Assembly (NCBI GenBank): GCA_023052935.1
Contig: CM041294.1
Span: 27,516,641-27,580,640 of the forward strand
Direction: 5' to 3'
Source: Piezodorus guildinii
Lineage: Eukaryota; Arthropoda; Insecta; Hemiptera; Pentatomidae
Length of the DNA: 64,000 nucleotides
Position numbers and translations under genes: made by a program
Part shown: in pieces, positions 10,217 through 21,230 of the stretch
Layout: each line of letters begins with the position of its first letter
Position numbering within the stretch: the stretch's first letter is position 1
The notes under the pieces: model-generated
What the model was told of the DNA's origin: nothing
The model's input: only the letters and a program-made list of their open reading frames with translations
Databases searched by the model: none

Positions 10217-11844
10217 CGTTGGAGATTAAATGGGACTTGAGAAAGGACTCTGGTGAGAAGGGTGATCAGCGGTTGGATGGTAGCTCTGAGATCAGAGAGA
10301 AAGGACTCAAGGATGGAGTATATATTGGAAGGATCTTGGTTTGGATACGGATGTGGATAAGATACATGGGGTGGATAATTTATTGGTTCAGGATTGTTGG
10401 CTGGGGGCTGAACTCGCCGTGGAGTACGAATCTGTTCAGTCCGCTGAGATAATGGAAGTTGGGGCGTTGGGTGATTCGGTGGATCATAAGGACGTTCAGG
10501 AATTTTTTTAGGGTTCTCAGGAGGGAGTTTCACCTGTAAAGGTAGATTATGGGGTGGGATCGGTTGACGGGAAGCTGGTGGTTTAGGACGGGAGACCGGA
10601 GGCTTGAATTGGGAGTTTGGAGGCGCCTGACTAGTAGTTGGTTGCTTCCTTGGAGTGGTGACTTCGGAGAGAGATTTCCTGGTTTCCTCAGTAGGAACTC
10701 TGGTTGCAGGTGTGGCAGGCTGCTGTGGAGCGATCCTATTGGCAGGTTTCTGAATTTCAGGAAAATCAGATAAATTATTCATCTCTGGTACCTGAGGACG
10801 AATCTTCTGATCCACTCTTTGTACTGATGAATTTTGTGATCTCTGGCGAAGAAGGCTTTTGTAAACGACACAACCCCTATAGCTAGCCGGGTGGCCCTCC
10901 CCGCAAAGAACACATTTTGCTGGTTCAGTCTGAGATTTCTGGCAAGTGTCAGAGGCATGTGGTCCGGCACACTTAACACACCTAGCCGGGTGGTAACAAT
11001 AAGATTTTGTGTGTCCAAAGGTTTGGCATTTGGTGCACTGGACTATAGTAGTTCTTTGCCTAGGCTCTTCAAAACGGACAGATGAGTACACCAGCCTTCT
11101 CACCTGAAATATTTCCGGATTATTACCGGCTGGTTCGAGATCTATAAAAAATAATGGAAAGGGATATTTTTCCCTGGGGTGTGTCACTGAAGAAATGTTC
11201 CGTGCGTGATGACCAATTTCTTCCAGACCTCTTTTGATTGCTTCAGTGGGAGTAGATGAGTGGAGCCCGCGTAAAACCACTCGATATGACTTCTCTTGTT
11301 TCAACTGATAACAGTGAAAATCGTAGTTTTTTGAGCTCAAATAACTTACTAGTTTTTTGTAATTTTCTTTTGTGGTTGTATTAATTTTGATATCGTTTAT
11401 TCGGGAGAAACATTCAAAGTTCGGTTGTCCGATGAGAGCGGCGATTTCATCACCAAACGATATAAAATTACTAATATTGGATACATAGATAGGAGGTGGC
11501 TCAGGATCAGAAAATCCGTGAGGCTGGTTTTCAATGTTGACTGAAGCGGAATGGCTGATAATAGAAGAAAGTGGTGTGGCGTTTGAAGTGGACGGCGCTG
11601 GAGATTCAAGTTGGTTGGCTGCAGTGGTGCTGCGGGTTTTTGGCGGAGAAGAAATTGATTTTGGCGGTTGCTTAGACTTGGCCGATTTATTTTTTTTTTT
11701 GTTTGGCGAATTACCGCCGGACCCAGTGTTATTCCTGTGGCGTTTCTGGCGTCGCGTTAAGTATTGGGAATCTGATTCGCTAATCTCAGAGAATGGCGTT
11801 TCTTCCCCTGATTCATCATTAGATAGAGTTTTGTCTAAATCCAT
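10213..11844 (-). CDS. Jockey-A ORF1: gag-like nucleic-acid-binding protein
   Basis: An intact 543-residue frame. The N-terminal third is polar and low complexity, rich in Ser, Lys and Pro. Residues ~150-265 contain a folded region typical of LINE ORF1 proteins (SYRVVLRGLH, EAIKRGLEEIG, FFIDLEPA, RFEEPR). Three zinc knuckles follow: CX2CX4HX4C (270-283), CX2CX3HX4C (289-301) and CX2CX3HX6C (311-325). The C-terminal ~200 residues are proline-rich. The stop TGA overlaps the ORF2 start as ATGA (10216-10213), which suggests termination-reinitiation coupling. Known ORF1 proteins of this type bind element RNA and form ribonucleoprotein particles. The frame is undamaged while ORF2 carries a stop. 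Confidence 0.92.
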   Translation of the reverse strand: MDLDKTLSNDESGEETPFSEISESDSQYLTRRQKRHRNNTGSGGNSPNKKKNKSAKSKQPPKSISSPPKTRSTTAANQLESPAPSTSNATPLSSIISHSASVNIENQPHGFSDPEPPPIYVSNISNFISFGDEIAALIGQPNFECFSRINDIKINTTTKENYKKLVSYLSSKNYDFHCYQLKQEKSYRVVLRGLHSSTPTEAIKRGLEEIGHHARNISSVTHPREKYPFPLFFIDLEPAGNNPEIFQVRRLVYSSVRFEEPRQRTTIVQCTKCQTFGHTKSYCYHPARCVKCAGPHASDTCQKSQTEPAKCVLCGEGHPASYRGCVVYKSLLRQRSQNSSVQRVDQKIRPQVPEMNNLSDFPEIQKPANRIAPQQPATPATRVPTEETRKSLSEVTTPRKQPTTSQAPPNSQFKPPVSRPKPPASRQPIPPHNLPLQVKLPPENPKKIPERPYDPPNHPTPQLPLSQRTEQIRTPRRVQPPANNPEPINYPPHVSYPHPYPNQDPSNIYSILESFLSDLRATIQPLITLLTRVLSQVPFNLQR

Positions 11845-12517
11845 GATGAATACGGTAGAAAAAAAAATAAATATAAAGTCCTCTTATATTGTGAGCTAAA
11901 TAAAAATAAATTGAAAAATAAAATAAAAAAGAAGAAAAAAAATTATGTTGACTTATATTAATTACTAATAATAGAAAATTAACGTAAAAATCTTAAAACT
12001 AAACTATTTACATTATATACATATACATAAAAAACGTAAAACAAAATGAACATTTCTGATTTAGTAAAATAAAAATAATGTCCTAGAAAAAGAGAAAAAA
12101 CACAAAACATAAAAAAAAAAAAAAAAAAAAATATATATAATAATAATAAATATAATAATATATATATATATATATATATTAAAATAAAGTCTATCAGGAA
12201 GAAAATAAAAGTTTATATGAAGAACGTCTAGGTTACGAAGTCGGAAATGTCAATATTGCCGACCGAGACCTTGTAAACAAAGATGAGGATTAGTAAGTCC
12301 TAGCCTAGGCCTTATCTCCAGCCTAGGACGGCCACCAGTCTATTATTGTCTATCGAACTAATTGCCACTCACCTCGTGATATGTGTTCGTTAATGTGTTT
12401 ATCAGTGCAACCACTCACGATTTACAAAGTTTGAAGCATTTTCAAGCAGTATCACATTGATGAGAAGGAAACTAACATAGAGCAATACGTAAGTAGAACT
12501 GTGCCAGTCGCCATTTG
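11845..12517 (-). promoter_or_regulatory. Jockey-A 5' UTR
   Basis: The half nearest the 5' end (12517 to about 12200) is of normal composition. The half next to ORF1 is very AT-rich, with a poly-A/T run near 12112-12130 and (TA)n at 12158-12179. The element starts CAAATGGCGACTGGCACAG at the duplication edge. Jockey-type LINEs carry an internal promoter here. No specific promoter motif was confirmed, and the AT-rich half could include later expansion. Confidence 0.5.
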
Positions 12518-12529
12518 AACTTAAAAAAA

Positions 12530-13321
12530 ATAAAAAATTAAATAAGAAATTAAAGTCACTAACTATATAACCAAATTAACTTAATTTATGAACGCAACTA
12601 AAAAATACTAAAATTAAACTAAATAAAAGAGAAGCAATGGAACTCAAGAAAGCAGTAAAAGGTACTAAATATATCAATAAGAAATAAGTCTATACTAATG
12701 CTAAATAAATCAATCAATAAAATACAAATACAAATAATAAAAAACTTAAAGTAGACAAGAAAATTAACTTAAACTAACAAAAATTTAAACTGTAAGTAAC
12801 TGTTGTTGTTGTTGTTGGTTTGGGTCTGTAGGTGTAAAACCCGAGGGTCATCAACGACTTTATTTCATTTGTTTATTTTATTTAATTGTAAGTAACTGTA
12901 TATATAAATAAACAAACAAGAAACAACAATAACAAGTAATTTAAACAAGTAATTAAAATAAACGAAATATTCATATAAGAAATTTTCTTCACTTGTGTGG
13001 AAGCCTTCCTCCAGAAAAAAAACGTGTTTTTTTAGGATCCAGAAATAAGCCCTTTTATTTTATTTTTTTAAGATTAACGCTTTGAATTATTTTTAAAAAC
13101 TAATAATAATTTAACACGTGTCTACGGGAACCTTCACACAAAACATGGATACTATGTTCAATATGCTTAAATATATTTCTTATAAATTGGAATTGTATCT
13201 TTACTAATAAATTTAATTAAGATGATTTTGCTTCCAAGTGGTTAGAAATTTGATTGTCACTCAAATGAATACTTATAATTTTTCTATAAACTATAGTAAT
13301 ATGTATTTTATATTACTGTTT

Positions 13322-13353
<32 letters not shown>

Positions 13354-13925
13354 AAAAATTAATAATCACATATGTAAATATATGGGAAGGTTACTGCGAA
13401 CCAGTGTTGCCACAGTTAAACAAATTTTGTTTTACGTTTCAGAAAAATAATTTTTTCAACCATTTAGAATAGTAATAAAAACTATCCTATATTTTAAGTT
13501 GGACCAAATAACAGATACTTGCGAAGTTCGATCATATTCGGAATAGTAATTTCAAAGTTTATCGCGAACATATATTGTGAAACGAGATGTTTGTATATAT
13601 AGATTAGACTGGAAATACGTTACATCAAATATTCAAAGAAAAACATCTTAACTACTTCTTTTGGTTAACATCGAATTTAAAATTGTATGTATTAAACATG
13701 TGCATAAATAGATGAATTCCTATGAAATGAGGTGTGTCTCCATAAATTGAATAATTCATAAGCTTTCTTTTGCATATGATATTGAAGTCGATAAATCCGT
13801 TTACAGTCAGGCCGCGACAAAGTAAGAAATAATGCTGTGAGAGAAAGCCTGTGTGAAGATTTTATAAAGCTAAGGGTGCGGGCCATGTCGGTCTGTAACT
13901 CCATTCCTTCCGAGGCGGAACATTG
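12530..13925. other. AT-rich flank with a tiny retroposed insert
   Basis: Apart from the 83-bp insert at 12804-12886 and a (TA)n run at about 13327-13349, no coding or repeat signal was recognised. The 89-codon frame at 13692-13961 (minus) matches no known family to my eye. Confidence 0.4.
12804..12886 (-). mobile_element. 83-bp retroposed fragment with 13-bp target duplication
   Basis: TGTAAGTAACTGT occurs at 12791-12803 and again at 12887-12899. The insert begins with (TGT)n, which on the minus strand is a (CAA)n tail after a GC-richer segment. It looks like a severely 5'-truncated 3' end of a LINE or SINE. The source family is not recognised. Confidence 0.6.
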
Positions 13926-14150
13926 CAGCAATATTGCCCTTGCGGAATTCCGTCGCCTCAACTGAGCACAGAGTGATTTAGCTCTATATTACATTACACC
14001 TTGTTCTGGGTTGTTAGCGTCTTTCTTGTTCTCATAATGAATATATTCATTGTTGAATTTATTTTCCAACCTAAAAGTATTTTTTTTTTTTTTTATATTT
14101 CACCGAGAAGTCAATAAATTCCATATCAACGTTATTACCTATTAAAGAAA
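13926..14150. repeat. Direct repeat unit, first copy (unknown family)
   Basis: This segment recurs, diverged, at about 15694-15890. Both share CCCTTGCGGAATTCCGTC, GTGATTTAGCTCTA, GAATTTATTTTCCAACCTAA and AAGTCAATAAATTCC in the same order. A third short match (TTTCCAACCTAA) lies at about 14835. Reverse transcriptase remnants lie between the copies. There are no clear TG/CA ends, so an LTR pair is not supported. Confidence 0.55.
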
Positions 14151-14818
14151 TAGGACTCGAAATAAATACCGATAAGACGAAATATATATTAGTAGCATAA
14201 ACGGTGGCGATCTTAGTGATATTGATATATCAGGCTCGTACTTTTGAGCAAGTAGAGAAATTCAAGTACTTAGGTTCAATGATAACAAGGCGCGAAATGC
14301 GTGTTATTATTCAGTTGCTAAATTACTTAGCTCGCGGCTTCTGTCTAAAAACTTAAAGGTTAGAATTTATAAAACTATTATTCTTCCGACGGTTCTTTAC
14401 GAATGTGAAACGTGGCCGCTTACTTTGAAGGATGAACAACGGCTTAAGGCTTTCGAAAATAAGGTACTGCGTAAAATATTTGGTCCGAAGAGAGATGAGG
14501 CCACTGGGGACTTTCGAAGGATACACAACGCGGAATTGCGTGGAGCTGGTACCCTGTGAATATAGTTGAGTTGATAGCATCGCGGGGACTCAAATGGGCG
14601 AGTAAATTTGTTGGGCTTGGTAAGGATCGGATTCCGAGAAACCTGGTATTCGCTGATCCAACCGGTAGGCGTCAGAAAGGTAGGCCGAGGATTGTGTTAA
14701 GGCTAATCTCGGGGGCTTGGGCTTGAACGGTGAACATTGGACGAGTCTGTGCAGGCGGAGTTTTGTGGTATCGGCATCGAATCTTCGGGTTCGGTAAGCC
14801 TATTATTATTATTATTAT
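14150..14818 (+). pseudogene. RTE-like reverse transcriptase C-terminal remnant
   Basis: With frame changes, the plus strand reads typical C-terminal LINE text: INTDKTKYILV, EKFKYLGSMIT, then VRIYKTIILPTVLYECETW and LKAFENKVLRKIFGPKRDE. The YLG and LYxCETW motifs are the usual marks of RTE/BovB-related reverse transcriptase ends. Several stops and frameshifts are visible. It ends with an (ATT)n tail at about 14805-14818. Clade assignment is from motif style only. Confidence 0.65.
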
Positions 14819-14993
14819 ATTCAGTTTTAAATTTAATTTCCAACCTAATATTAAAAATGGGGCATCTTACAAAAATATTATTTTGATTTCCAAAATTGAA
14901 AAAGTATATTACTTCTTCTAGTGTATAGTTTGAAAGAAAATCTAGAAAGAACTAGTGTAACGAATATTCTGGATCAATTTACATGATATACTT

Positions 14994-15500
14994 ATGTTTA
15001 TTGGCTTAGAGAAATCTGAAAAAACAAAGCTAAATGCTGTAAAAATTCAAGACACTGTTACATGTTCCAATCCCCTTATCAGATCCAATACCAACATTCC
15101 TAGTGTAATCCTAAGTGATGACCCTATCACCTTCAGTTCCTCAGTCAAAAACTTAAGTATTGCCATCGATCAAACGTTTTCCTGGAAACCCTCGATATTG
15201 TCCAAATCTCTTGAAGAACAATAAGTACCCTTAATTTTTTTCATAACTCCATTCATCTTCCACTATCCACTCATAAGTTCCTTCTATCTTCTCTTAGTAT
15301 CACATACTTTGGTTATTGATGTTTGGTATATGGTTGCCTCTTAACTGTGCTAGTCGAAAGACTGAAGCGAGAATCATGTACATTATTTTAAAGATTGGTC
15401 TTCGGCACTTCAAGGAGGTCGTTTTCGTATCTATACTAGCACGGCGAGTTAAAGTGGCTCCTTCCTTTAATCCTTTAAAGTTTTTTATTTGAAATAAACA
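14994..15500 (+). pseudogene. CR1/Jockey-like reverse transcriptase fragment
   Basis: The first 76 codons include FSSSVKNLSIAIDQTFSWKP, matching the SVKNLGxxxDxxLxWxxH region that follows the catalytic domain in CR1/Jockey enzymes. With frame repair the text continues THKFLLSSL, ITYFGY, LVYGCL, RLVFGTSRR. Stops interrupt throughout. There is no catalytic motif, so only a C-terminal relic remains. Confidence 0.55.
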
Positions 15501-15693
15501 ACAATTTCTAAATATTATCATTGACATATAATGGGTAAATATGAAATATACGATAACATATTAAAGGAGAAAGCAACTTTTGAAGCTAAATTATTATTTC
15601 TCTACTAATAAAAATAGTAATTAATTTATTCAACGTAACCCAAACTGCATGATTCGAAAACAAAATAATAAGAAGTAGTAGTAAAGATAGTGT

Positions 15694-15890
15694 ACAATAT
15701 TGCCCTTGCGGAATTCCGTCTCAACTGAGCATAGGGTGATTTAGCTCTACATTATATTTATATTCACTGTTGAATTTACATTTATATTCACTGTTGAATT
15801 TATTTTCCAACCTAAAATTAATATTTTTTTTATATGTTACTGATAAGTCAATAAATTCCTCATCAATGACACCACCTACATAAGTTCAGA
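15694..15890. repeat. Direct repeat unit, second copy (unknown family)
   Basis: Diverged copy of 13926-14150 with a small internal duplication of a TTTATATTCACTGTTGAATT segment at about 15757-15798. Confidence 0.55.
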
Positions 15891-16084
15891 TAATAAATAC
15901 GTATAATAAAGGTAATCAAAACTTGATTGAAGAAGATAGTAAATAAATACGTAGATATTACAAAAATACAAAAAAAAAATATTGCTCAAATTATTAAGGT
16001 TATATTTTATGGACAATTTATTTATTTTTTTCGTTTTTATAGTTTTAAACTTTTTAGGTTACAATTTTGACCAGGTTGTGTTTG

Positions 16085-16790
16085 CGAGAAGGAAGGTGTA
16101 TCTCAAAATGATGATATTCACTGAAGTCCGACTACATGGCCATTGGCGATAATGACACTAGTGCGTTTTTGGTAGACAGTGAAGCTTGTAAAAAGGTAAA
16201 CGTTTTCAAATATCTTGGATCTTATTTCGAGGCTGCAGGGTCGTCTGCGCATGACGTGAGAAAGAAGAACAGACGCGTAAGGCTACCCGAATGTTACATC
16301 CAGTCCTTTGGAATACGGAGATATCTCCTGAAAACAAGCGCTGAATTTTCTCAGCCATAGTGGAATCTATCCTCTCATACGATTCAGAAACATGGACAAT
16401 GAACTCCCGTTTGTATTCGAGGGTACTGGTGGTAGAGATAGATTTCTGGAGAAGGTGTATAACGGTCACCAGGCTGGACAAAGTTAGGAATGAAGTTGTT
16501 CGCCAGAGGATGAATGTAGGTACATCAGTAAATGAAAGGATCGGGACACGCCGCCTTAGATGTTACGGGCATGTTAAAAGAATGTAAGAAGAATGTTGGC
16601 CCAATAGGATTGGGTTCCGCCAGGAAGGAGAGGGCGTGGATGACCCAGAAGCAGGTGGATTGGAGGAGTCCAAGAAGAAATATCTGGTCGAGGCCTGTAA
16701 GAAGATGATTGGTTGGACCGAAGCGCTTGGAGCTTTGCGCTGACTGGATGAGGCAACCCTTGATGGAACGCCTATAAAGTAAAAAAAAGT
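16085..16790 (+). pseudogene. RTE/R-type LINE C-terminal remnant
   Basis: Plus-strand frames give KVNVFKYLGSYFEAAG, then VESILSYDSETWTMNSR and RLRCYGHVKRM, followed by RWPNRIGFRQ-type text in a shifted frame. The order FKYLGS, YxxETW, RLRWYGHVxRM is the standard C-terminal signature of endonuclease-reverse transcriptases widespread in arthropods. At least two frameshifts split it. A short poly-A run at about 16780 may be the tail. It is inactive. Confidence 0.65.
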
Positions 16791-16794
16791 TTAC

Positions 16795-17844
16795 AATTCC
16801 ATCAGGATGAGCTCCTCTTCTACCAGTTTTCTACAAAAAAATTTGCTCTGAAGGTTTCTATAACTATAAAAAAACATAAAATTAGTTCGATTACTGTCAG
16901 AAATTGTGATTTGAGGTTACCTTGCACAACAGGTAAATTTATATGATAGATGGAACTAATTAATAAAGTTTTTAAATTACACATTAATACTCTTTGTATT
17001 CCTATTCTAAAGAGGAAATATTATCATTGATTCGTCAGTTTTTCTCATAAGCTCATGAGTAAAAAAAAGGTATTGGTGTTCTAATTATAAAAGCGACAAA
17101 TATACAAGGTATACCTAAGGTAATAAAAAAGTTTCCTCATCTCACTTTATCAAAATTTGCTATCCTAATTTTGTTTAAAATAACTCGAGTAGTGCAAGAT
17201 ACTTTATTAATTGTCATATAAAATTATCTAAATATTTTTTGTGAGATGCCCCATTTTTAAGACATTTACCAAAAACTAAAAAAGAAAAACTTTTTTAAAG
17301 AGTCTCTACCCCATCCCCTGCGGTAATATTTTTAGGAACATGATTTCACTAGACACGATTTGATTTATTCGGTCAGAAAAACTAATTGGATAGGGTTGTT
17401 TATTATTGAGGAAGCAAGAAATATAATGAATGAGTTATATTAATCGGATAGAGTGTATAAGACAATTGAATATTCTGTAATAAACCATAACTTTTATCAT
17501 AAAATAAACAATAAAACATTAGTATCGTAGTATATAAAACAACACGTGTTTCTGTAATTCGAGTTTTACGCGACACTAAGCTCATATTGTATTTTTTTTT
17601 AATTATACCGTAGGATTATTATGGTTCTTGTGACATTATGAATAAGTTTCCAAAATTTTATTTTTAAAACTGCAACGTTGAGCAGCAGTATTAATTCTTA
17701 GTAATGTGGTGAGGTGTGCTGAAAAGCAGCTGTCACTACGCCAAGAAAAAATGGGACGAAGCAATGTTCTTAATTAATAATGAAAGAAGTATCTGAATAT
17801 ATTATCCTTTATACTTAAATAATTTAAGTACAACTATTAACTTA
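16795..17844. other. AT-rich sequence, no feature seen
   Basis: No repeat or coding similarity recognised. Short open frames are AT-rich and lack recognisable motifs. Confidence 0.4.
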
Positions 17845-17976
17845 CAGACGAGCCTCACGAACACACCGCTCCGAACGACCTCATACTCCACCACGAAGTT
17901 ACGACGAATTTCCAGATCTTCGTCAAAAAACGTCAATCAACCCACCATCTCAGAATAATGGCACTCAGATAGAGTT
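17845..17976 (+). pseudogene. Jockey-B ORF1 fragment, left of the LINE-C insertion
   Basis: The plus strand reads gag-like C-terminal text (PRSYDEFPDLRQKTSINPP). It stops at the 13-bp target duplication that begins at 17977, and related text resumes after 18831. This is the older host element into which LINE-C inserted. Confidence 0.5.
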
Positions 17977-17989
17977 ACCAGTGCAGCAG

Positions 17990-18818
17990 TATAGGGCACA
18001 CAAGGTTAACACATAGGCATTTAATATGTAAAGAGTTGTCCCCAAGATGTCAGCATTGTAGGGGAACCCTGACAATTACTCATGTGTTCGAGGAATGTCC
18101 CTTCTACACTAGACAACTGGACCAAAAGGGAATACCTCACAATGTCGCAGTTGCATTAGGAAACGATGGGAATAGAATTGACCAATTAATGTGCCTCTTT
18201 TCTGAAATGGACTTTTATAAGAGGATTTGACGACTTTATGTTTATGTTTATTATTTCTATTGATCTTTATTTATTTTTTCATCCTTGAATATCGTCTACT
18301 AATATAACTTGATATATGTTTATTTTTTACTAACGCTGTCATATTTATTTTTATTACAGATTATTTTTATTCTTATTATCTGTTTTAATTAATATTATTA
18401 TTTAATATTGAAAAAAAAATTGTCTAAATTAATTTTCTAAAATGAGCGTATTCGGCCCTATTAATGAGTGTACTATTTGTTAATTATTTATTATCTGTAT
18501 GTATGTATTCATGTATTACTTATTATGTATATCATTATTGTCTATTATGTATTATTATTTGTTCATAATGTATTCGTTCATTTTGTATTATTATGATTTG
18601 TTTTAGTGTATTATTATTATTTGTTAAATTGGTTCCTTATTTATTTTAATTAATATTATTATTTAATATTTCAACTAAAACCATAATTGTTTGTTTTAAA
18701 AAAAGTGTATCTTATAGTGAGTTAGGTATTATATATCTAAGTGTATCTTATAGTGAGTGTATCTGGCACTGATGACCAAGATGTTTTGTGCCAATAAATA
18801 TATCAAAAACCAAACCAG
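17990..18818 (+). mobile_element. LINE-C copy 1: 5'-truncated, zinc-ribbon C terminus
   Basis: Flanked by ACCAGTGCAGCAG (17977-17989) and ACCAGTTCAGCAG (18819-18831), 12 of 13 matching. The coding part ends at 18230 and reads IGHTRLTHRHLICKE, then a CX2C...HX4C-type ribbon (CQHC, HVFEEC), the part that follows RNase H in many LINEs. A long 3' UTR follows, ending TCTGGCACTGATGA and TTTTGTGCCAATAAA before a short A/C-rich tail. The insertion lacks everything upstream of the zinc ribbon. Copy 2 at 29881 starts within a few bases of the same point. Confidence 0.75.
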
Positions 18819-18831
18819 ACCAGTTCAGCAG

Positions 18832-19355
18832 CTGAGAGCTCCGACTCGACAACAGAAACTCCAATGATTAGGACCACCTGGATAGGTGACCACAGGAATC
18901 ATCATCCCTCCAGATGGAACCAAATCACGCTTTTTCCGGCTTCTAGCAACGAACCAACAGGCTCGGGTGTAAGGAGGGAAATACATCAGCAGCCGTCTTC
19001 AGTGAAAATTCATTCCAAATTTCACAAATAATTAGAGGGTTGAATAATCTTATCCAGCCCCTTTTGAGCCTTCTACAAGAGCTCGCTTACTTCACTCAAG
19101 CTATGAACCCTCCAAATGGCCCCTAATCGTATAATGATAGCCTTATTAACACTCTGACATAAAATAAAGACTTCAATTATTTAAATAATGCTGGAAATCA
19201 TACATAAAAAAAAAACCTGACGAGAAGAGGTGCTGCTGGGTACTGTCCTTCCCCATTCCTTACATGTCACTGTTTTGTTTATCATTTCATCCTATTTGCT
19301 GATTGTCACAATACTGCTGACAGGTGCATATCAATAAATGAAGTGGAAAAAAAAT
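18832..19355 (+). pseudogene. Jockey-B remnant: ORF1 end, ORF2 start and 3' UTR
   Basis: After the LINE-C insertion, the plus strand reads FQISQIIRGLNNLIQPLLS and LAYFTQAMNPPNGP then a stop, a gag C terminus. An ATG frame beginning MAPNRI lies near the ORF1 stop, the position expected for ORF2. After about 19160 nearly all of ORF2 is missing; sequence jumps to the Jockey-B 3' UTR (AGAGGTGCTGCTGGG ... CTGACAGGTGC, AATAAATGAAG) and a poly-A run at about 19348-19356. This is an internally deleted copy. Confidence 0.6.
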
Positions 19356-19790
19356 GTACAGAAAAATAATAAAATGGAAAAATTTAAAATAAAAATAAAT
19401 CGATTTTTTCGTATGAACTTGAAAATAACAAAAAAATAAAGGAACATATTTGGTTAGCGGTTTCGACAGTTCTCCGTTCACTCTTGCTTAGCAGTTTGTG
19501 TCTCATTGTCGTTTTTGTTAAAACTATTAGTTTAGTGGGAATGTTTGCTTCATCCATAGCCTTATAATATTCCATATCCTTTTTCAATATTTCAATTAAC
19601 CCTCTCTGTGTTTATAAAATCATGTTCACCTGATCAGTAATGTTAACATATTTTAAAAAAGAATTAGTTAAGGTGCTTGTATGCATAAGGTTCAACCGAG
19701 ATTCCTTATCTTTCAGTGGTATTTTGCTTAATGAAATTGAAGAGAAAACAAGTTTTTTTTGTTTATTTAATGATTTTTTATTTCCGAAAA
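19356..19790. other. AT-rich sequence, no feature seen
   Basis: Nothing recognised. Overlapping short frames on both strands are AT-rich and without known motifs. Confidence 0.4.
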
Positions 19791-19794
19791 GAAA

Positions 19795-20010
19795 ACTCAA
19801 CTGCACAGTCACGGTTAACAAAAGTTTCAATGTATATGGCGACTATTTTGATGCCCTAGGACCAAGCACCGTCCATAAGTGGTTTGCTATTTCAGAACTG
19901 GAAATATATACTTAGAAGACGCCAAGCGCTCGGGTCTTCCTTCAACTGTTGATGACAAATTCAAGCATTGGTCACAGACAACTCGCACAATGACCACACG
20001 GGTCATATGT
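19795..20010 (+). pseudogene. Mariner transposase N-terminal remnant
   Basis: With frame repair the strand reads VYGDYFDALGPSTVHKWFA, then LEDAKRSG-like and PSTVDD text. This is the second helix-turn-helix region of mariner transposases (VYGD, KWFxxF, RxGRPSTVDD). It breaks down after about 20010 and no catalytic residues remain. Confidence 0.6.
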
Positions 20011-20231
20011 AATTGATTAAAATATTTACAAGAATCTTAAGTTTTTATTGAAATTACCAGTAAAAAAACGCTATAAACTTATTTTACAACCCAATATTTA
20101 ATTATGTATAATCATAAAAATAATAAATAATAGGATGACAGTAATAAGTATAATAATAGCTATTAATAACTAAGACATGGAAGTATCCTCAACTATTAAA
20201 GGGTCCTCTGGTTGATAAAGTATAAAAACAG

Positions 20232-20510
20232 GGATCACTTGTAGCTGGGTGGCTAGCGTAACAGCCTCCCATGCTAAAGGTCACGGGTTCAAACCCGCAG
20301 GTGGTCCTAGGATTTTTTAATGGGAGTAAAAAATCCTTAGTTACGCCGTCCTTCGGAGGGGACGTTAAAAGGTGGTCCCGAGCCTGTGCGATGTCCGGTA
20401 CTCGTTAAAGATCCCTATCCTAATAAAACCTGGATAGGCAAAATTTAGGACTCCCACTGTAGCATCGTCCGATTAACCATAGTAGCATAAAGTGGCGTTA
20501 AATAAATAAA
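20232..20510 (+). mobile_element. SINE copy S1, near full length
   Basis: The tRNA-like head starts GGATCACTTGTAGCTGGGTG (A-box region) and includes the B box GGTTCAAACCC. Head ends GGATCAC and GTGGTCC can pair as an acceptor stem (one G-U), and the anticodon-loop position reads CTCCCAT, resembling tRNA-Gly(CCC). A ~200-base body follows (GGGAGTAAAAAATCC, TTCGGAGGGGACGTTAAAAG, CGTCCGATTA) ending in an AAATAAATAAA tail. Best-preserved member together with S6. Confidence 0.85.
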
Positions 20511-21230
20511 CAAATTTTTTCAAAATGTAAATATGTGAATAAAGTTTATTTATTTATTTAAAGTATATTATTAACACAATAAATTGGATATACCATAACG
20601 GCACGCTTTAATGCGTGAATGGCTTAGCATCGTCCTGCGCCGTAATGAGAACCAACAAATTGAAGCTCAAAAACAAGTTGGGAAAACAGTTTTATACATT
20701 GATTGGCTAAAAAAATATCCTTCTAAAAAAATATTGAAAGAAATGTGAGATTGTTTAACAAATAATACCGTTCCTGGCCGTTTCAAAACATGTTCCTGCC
20801 ATTATGACATTCTTTCTAATGTCAGGTTCTCAGAACTCTAACGCTCTTCCTAAAAATATATTTTGCAGTAGCTTCCTCAAATAGAATATTTATTCATTTT
20901 CCCTATTTACATATTCTTGGAAGTTAAGTTTGTTTCAGTTCCCAACATTTTGACTCAAACGAAAAGTATCGAATAGATAGTTGTAGACATATAATAAAGA
21001 ACGTAAGGAAAGACAATGTTTTGGGTTTAAAATACCTTGATCGTTCACAATTATTGTGCAAGCCAATAGGTTTGTATACAAATTTATTGTGTCTAATAAT
21101 ATTTTATTATCAATATTACAAATTAATTAATATTACATACTACATATATTTTACAAATTAAGTAATATTTTACAATTCTTTGGATTCTGATTATGTTCAT
21201 ATATATTGTTGCATAGTCAACGTTTTTGAA
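20511..21230. other. AT-rich sequence, no feature seen
   Basis: No recognised gene. A short coding-like stretch near 20610-20750 (plus, EWLSIVLRRNENQ) resembles no family I know. Confidence 0.35.

Larger units (their letters stand above)
7380..12517 (-). mobile_element. Jockey-A: full-length Jockey-clade LINE
   Basis: A 5.14 kb minus-strand non-LTR retrotransposon. In element order: a 5' UTR of about 670 bases (12517-11845), ORF1 (gag-like), ORF2 (endonuclease and reverse transcriptase), a short 3' UTR and a poly-A tail (7397-7380), bounded by a 12-bp duplication AACTTAAAAAAA. Length, order, the ATGA overlap and the lack of RNase H fit the Jockey clade. The only obvious coding lesion is one in-frame TAG in ORF2, so this is a young copy. 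A truncated relative lies at 58275-59141 (+) and a smaller fragment at 49860-50138 (-). Confidence 0.9.

Noticed and set aside
13926..15890. LTR pair flanking reverse transcriptase relics
   Set aside because: No TG/CA ends, no primer-binding site, and the relics between are of LINE type.
20232..20310. Possible functional tRNA gene in the SINE heads
   Set aside because: The same head recurs with a shared non-tRNA body, tails and target duplications, so these are SINEs and not host tRNA genes.
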